Source: Bdellovibrionia bacterium
GTDB taxonomy: Bacteria > Bdellovibrionota > Bdellovibrionia > Bdellovibrionales > JAGQZY01
Reading direction: 5' to 3'
Assembly: GCA_030424715.1 (NCBI GenBank)
Contig: JAUHWH010000001.1
Span: 372,001 to 436,000, forward strand
Length of the DNA: 64,000 nucleotides
Under the pieces are notes generated by a model. It was not told the DNA's origin. It made no database searches and worked only from the letters and a program-made list of their open reading frames with translations. The translations under genes were made by a program, and so were the position numbers. Below are positions 62,158-64,000 of the stretch, one piece after another (position 1 is the stretch's first letter; each line of letters begins with the position of its first letter).

Positions 62158-63759
62158 TTAGTAGCGGGCCTTGTGGGCAATGGGCATTCTTCTTCCCTGT
62201 CCGAAGGCATGATCAGACACTTTTAGTATCGGCGGCATCTGCCAGCGTTTAAACTCAGAGACATAAAGTTTCTCGAGGACCCAACTGTCCACTTCCGTCT
62301 GCGCTTTTTGTTGACGACCAACTAGGTCTTCAACCGACTTATCCAGAATATTGTAGTCCGGCAAGGAATCACTGTCTTTCTGATCAACATTGAGCTCGGC
62401 ACTCGGGGGACGAGTGATGATCTCATCGGGAATCAATTCTTGCTCTTTATTGTAATGTTTTGCTAAGGCGTATACTTGTGATTTGAGTAGGTCTCCAATG
62501 GGGGCCAGCCCACCGCACATGTCACCGTATAGGGTGGAATACCCCGTTGCGTATTCACTTTTGTTTCCGGTACTCAACAACAAGCTGTTATGCTCATTAG
62601 CGAAGCCCATTAAGAACAAACCTCGTAAACGCGCTTGCATATTCTCGTGGAGAAGAGAAAACTCTTTATCACCAAAAGTGCTCTCATAATTTTTGACAAG
62701 GGCTTGAAAGCTTTTTTCAATGGGAAGGTTGAAGAAAGAACACCCCAGGTTTGTCGCCAAAGCCTCTGCCAATGACAACGAGCGTGGACTGTTAAACTGG
62801 GTCGGCATCGCTATCGATGTTAGGTTTTGGGGGCCAATAGCATCAGCAGCTAAGGCCGCTACCACGGCGGAATCGATTCCACCACTGGAACCCAAGTGAA
62901 CTTTTTTAAACCCCGTCTTTCTTACAAAATCACGGATTCCCAATACAAGGGACTGATGCAGATGTTCGATATCTTCTTGTGGCGTTTTGCGAAGGCCCCC
63001 TGTCTCTTTCGGTAAATCAATGACATTGAGGTCCTCAACAAAATAGGCACTTTGCGCCACGACTTCGCCTTCGGCGGTGATCGCAAAGCTCCCGCCGTCA
63101 TAAATAAGCTCATCCTGGGCGCCGACCATATTAACATAAACGAGGGGGGCGGAAAGCTGTTTGGCTGTCTGACGAGCATGGTGCAAACGCTGACCCCGCT
63201 TTTCTCCCGTGAAGGGCGAAGCACTCATATTGACAACAATGTCGCGGGATTGGGGCGGGATATCCACAATGGGGTTGGTTTCGTGCAAGCTGTCCCAGCC
63301 CCACATATCTTCGCAGATGAGCAATTGCACTGTCTGACCGGCAATTTTAAAATGGTTGTCGGTGAGTGTCCCTGGTGAAAAGTGACGACTGTCATCAAAC
63401 ACGTCATAAACGGGCAACAACTGTTTTCCAAACTCTTGCAGTATAGACCCGTTGTGAATCAACAAAGCCGAATTAAAATACTTTTTACCGCGCCCCTTAT
63501 TGTGAGTCACAGCCCCCACCAAACAATGAATCGAATCGGGCAGTTTTTCTAGAAGCTCATCGATCGCCTGCATCTGCATTTCAATAACACCGGGCCGTTC
63601 GAGCAAGTCACAGGGGTGGTAACCAAAAATATTGAGCTCGGGGAAGACTATCAGGTCGCAACGTTTTTCTGCCGCCTCCTCTGCCATTTCCACAATTTTT
63701 TTCAAGTTCCCGGAGAAATCGCCAAGAAATGAATTCATTTGACCTAGGGCTATTCGCAT
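62158..63759 (-). CDS. nadE: Glutamine-dependent NAD+ synthetase
   Basis: ATG 63759 has AAGGG close by; the frame continues to 63843 but overlaps the small gene at 63776. The 533-residue protein has an N-terminal nitrilase-type amidase domain (Glu41 in VFPELNIFGYHP, Cys in LLICEDMWGW). The C-terminal synthetase carries the ATP loop LGSSGGIDSAVVAAL. It makes NAD from nicotinic acid adenine dinucleotide with glutamine as the ammonia source. It probably forms a unit with the small membrane protein upstream. Confidence 0.96.
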   Translation of the reverse strand: MRIALGQMNSFLGDFSGNLKKIVEMAEEAAEKRCDLIVFPELNIFGYHPCDLLERPGVIEMQMQAIDELLEKLPDSIHCLVGAVTHNKGRGKKYFNSALLIHNGSILQEFGKQLLPVYDVFDDSRHFSPGTLTDNHFKIAGQTVQLLICEDMWGWDSLHETNPIVDIPPQSRDIVVNMSASPFTGEKRGQRLHHARQTAKQLSAPLVYVNMVGAQDELIYDGGSFAITAEGEVVAQSAYFVEDLNVIDLPKETGGLRKTPQEDIEHLHQSLVLGIRDFVRKTGFKKVHLGSSGGIDSAVVAALAADAIGPQNLTSIAMPTQFNSPRSLSLAEALATNLGCSFFNLPIEKSFQALVKNYESTFGDKEFSLLHENMQARLRGLFLMGFANEHNSLLLSTGNKSEYATGYSTLYGDMCGGLAPIGDLLKSQVYALAKHYNKEQELIPDEIITRPPSAELNVDQKDSDSLPDYNILDKSVEDLVGRQQKAQTEVDSWVLEKLYVSEFKRWQMPPILKVSDHAFGQGRRMPIAHKARY

Positions 63760-63775
63760 ACCCTTGGTGTATCGC

Positions 63776-63964
63776 TTATTCCGATTTTTGCCAACTTTTT
63801 TTAATTTGCAGAGCCTGTCCACCAAGAAAGATGAATATGGCAATTATGATTCCTAGAATGAGCATCATTTTTATCAGTGCTCCAAAAGAGAAGCCCGAGA
63901 GATCGGCTTCCGAAGCCACAACTCTTTCTTCCGGAAGGTCCAACTTAAACTTCGGATTCCGCAA
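63776..63964 (-). CDS. Small single-pass membrane protein
   Basis: From TTG 63964 (RBS CGGAGG, 8 nt away) the 62-residue protein has a charged N-terminal half and one hydrophobic helix (MMLILGIIIAIFIFLGG, about 33-50) with a basic end. It lies 16 nt before nadE. The well-placed RBS supports it. No family is recognised; the gene could be part of an operon extending beyond the window. Confidence 0.65.
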   Translation of the reverse strand: MRNPKFKLDLPEERVVASEADLSGFSFGALIKMMLILGIIIAIFIFLGGQALQIKKSWQKSE

Positions 63965-64000
63965 GTTCTTAACCTCCGAACTTTTTTTAGACTTACTGGC

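Overview
The window is chromosomal backbone of a Gram-negative, diderm bacterium. It has Tol genes, an outer-membrane-directed MCE/Mla-type transporter, lipoproteins and FtsEX/EnvC. The gene set and style (paired ArsA-like ATPases, glnE after tolB, a Lys/Ala/Thr-rich histone-like protein, DUF3667 protein, tight ATGA/GTGA overlaps) suggest Bdellovibrionota or a related former delta-proteobacterial lineage. This placement is inference. I saw no phage, IS element, transposase, CRISPR array, rRNA or integrase.

Layout. 1-2.5 kb: an 88-bp tandem repeat carrying duplicated terminators behind tRNA-Val(UAC), then a secreted protein and a TPR/winged-helix regulator. 2.7-7.2 kb: lon, clpX, clpP (minus). 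7.4-9.3 kb: leucyl aminopeptidase and a MAPEG protein. 9.3-14.4 kb: a five-gene minus operon with two ArsA/Get3-like ATPases, a lipoprotein, an EI24 membrane protein and GshA; the second ATPase appears to start at ACG. 14.5-15.8 kb: trigger factor. 15.8-20.7 kb: a division/cell-wall operon (small protein, ftsE, ftsX, EnvC-like, CtpA). 20.8-23 kb: a HEYGH lipoprotein and partner. 23-28.7 kb: rrf2-sufBCDS-nfu. 28.9-38 kb: a plus-strand run tolQRAB, glnE, cyclophilin, sugar epimerase, GT51 glycosyltransferase. 38-43.4 kb: dus, DUF3667, tRNA-Phe(GAA) with a small secreted protein, and a transsulfuration pair. 43.5-47 kb: uppP, a transmembrane pseudo/Ser-Thr kinase, a secreted protein and two Tad/GspF-like proteins. 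47.1 kb: histone H1-like gene. 47.7-52.1 kb: a six-gene MCE transporter operon. 52.3-61.1 kb: nine plus-strand genes, mdh-sucCD-ndk-rlmD-type-pilF-like-rodZ-like-PMT-PHP-like. 61.1-64 kb: DEDDh exonuclease, ferredoxin, nadE and a small membrane protein.

Most interesting signal: the MCE operon encodes two different ATPases and two different permeases. Every deviation from ATPase consensus (Walker B Glu to Asp and H-loop His to Asn in one subunit, LSYGM signature in the other) falls in the same composite ATP site of a heterodimer. That predicts an asymmetric heterodimeric lipid transporter, with an outer-membrane barrel gene translationally coupled at the operon's end. Other leads are the ACG start codon, the orphan kinase/Tad-like locus, duplicated terminators after tRNA-Val, and a (Glu-Asn-Pro)8 tail on a GT51 enzyme.
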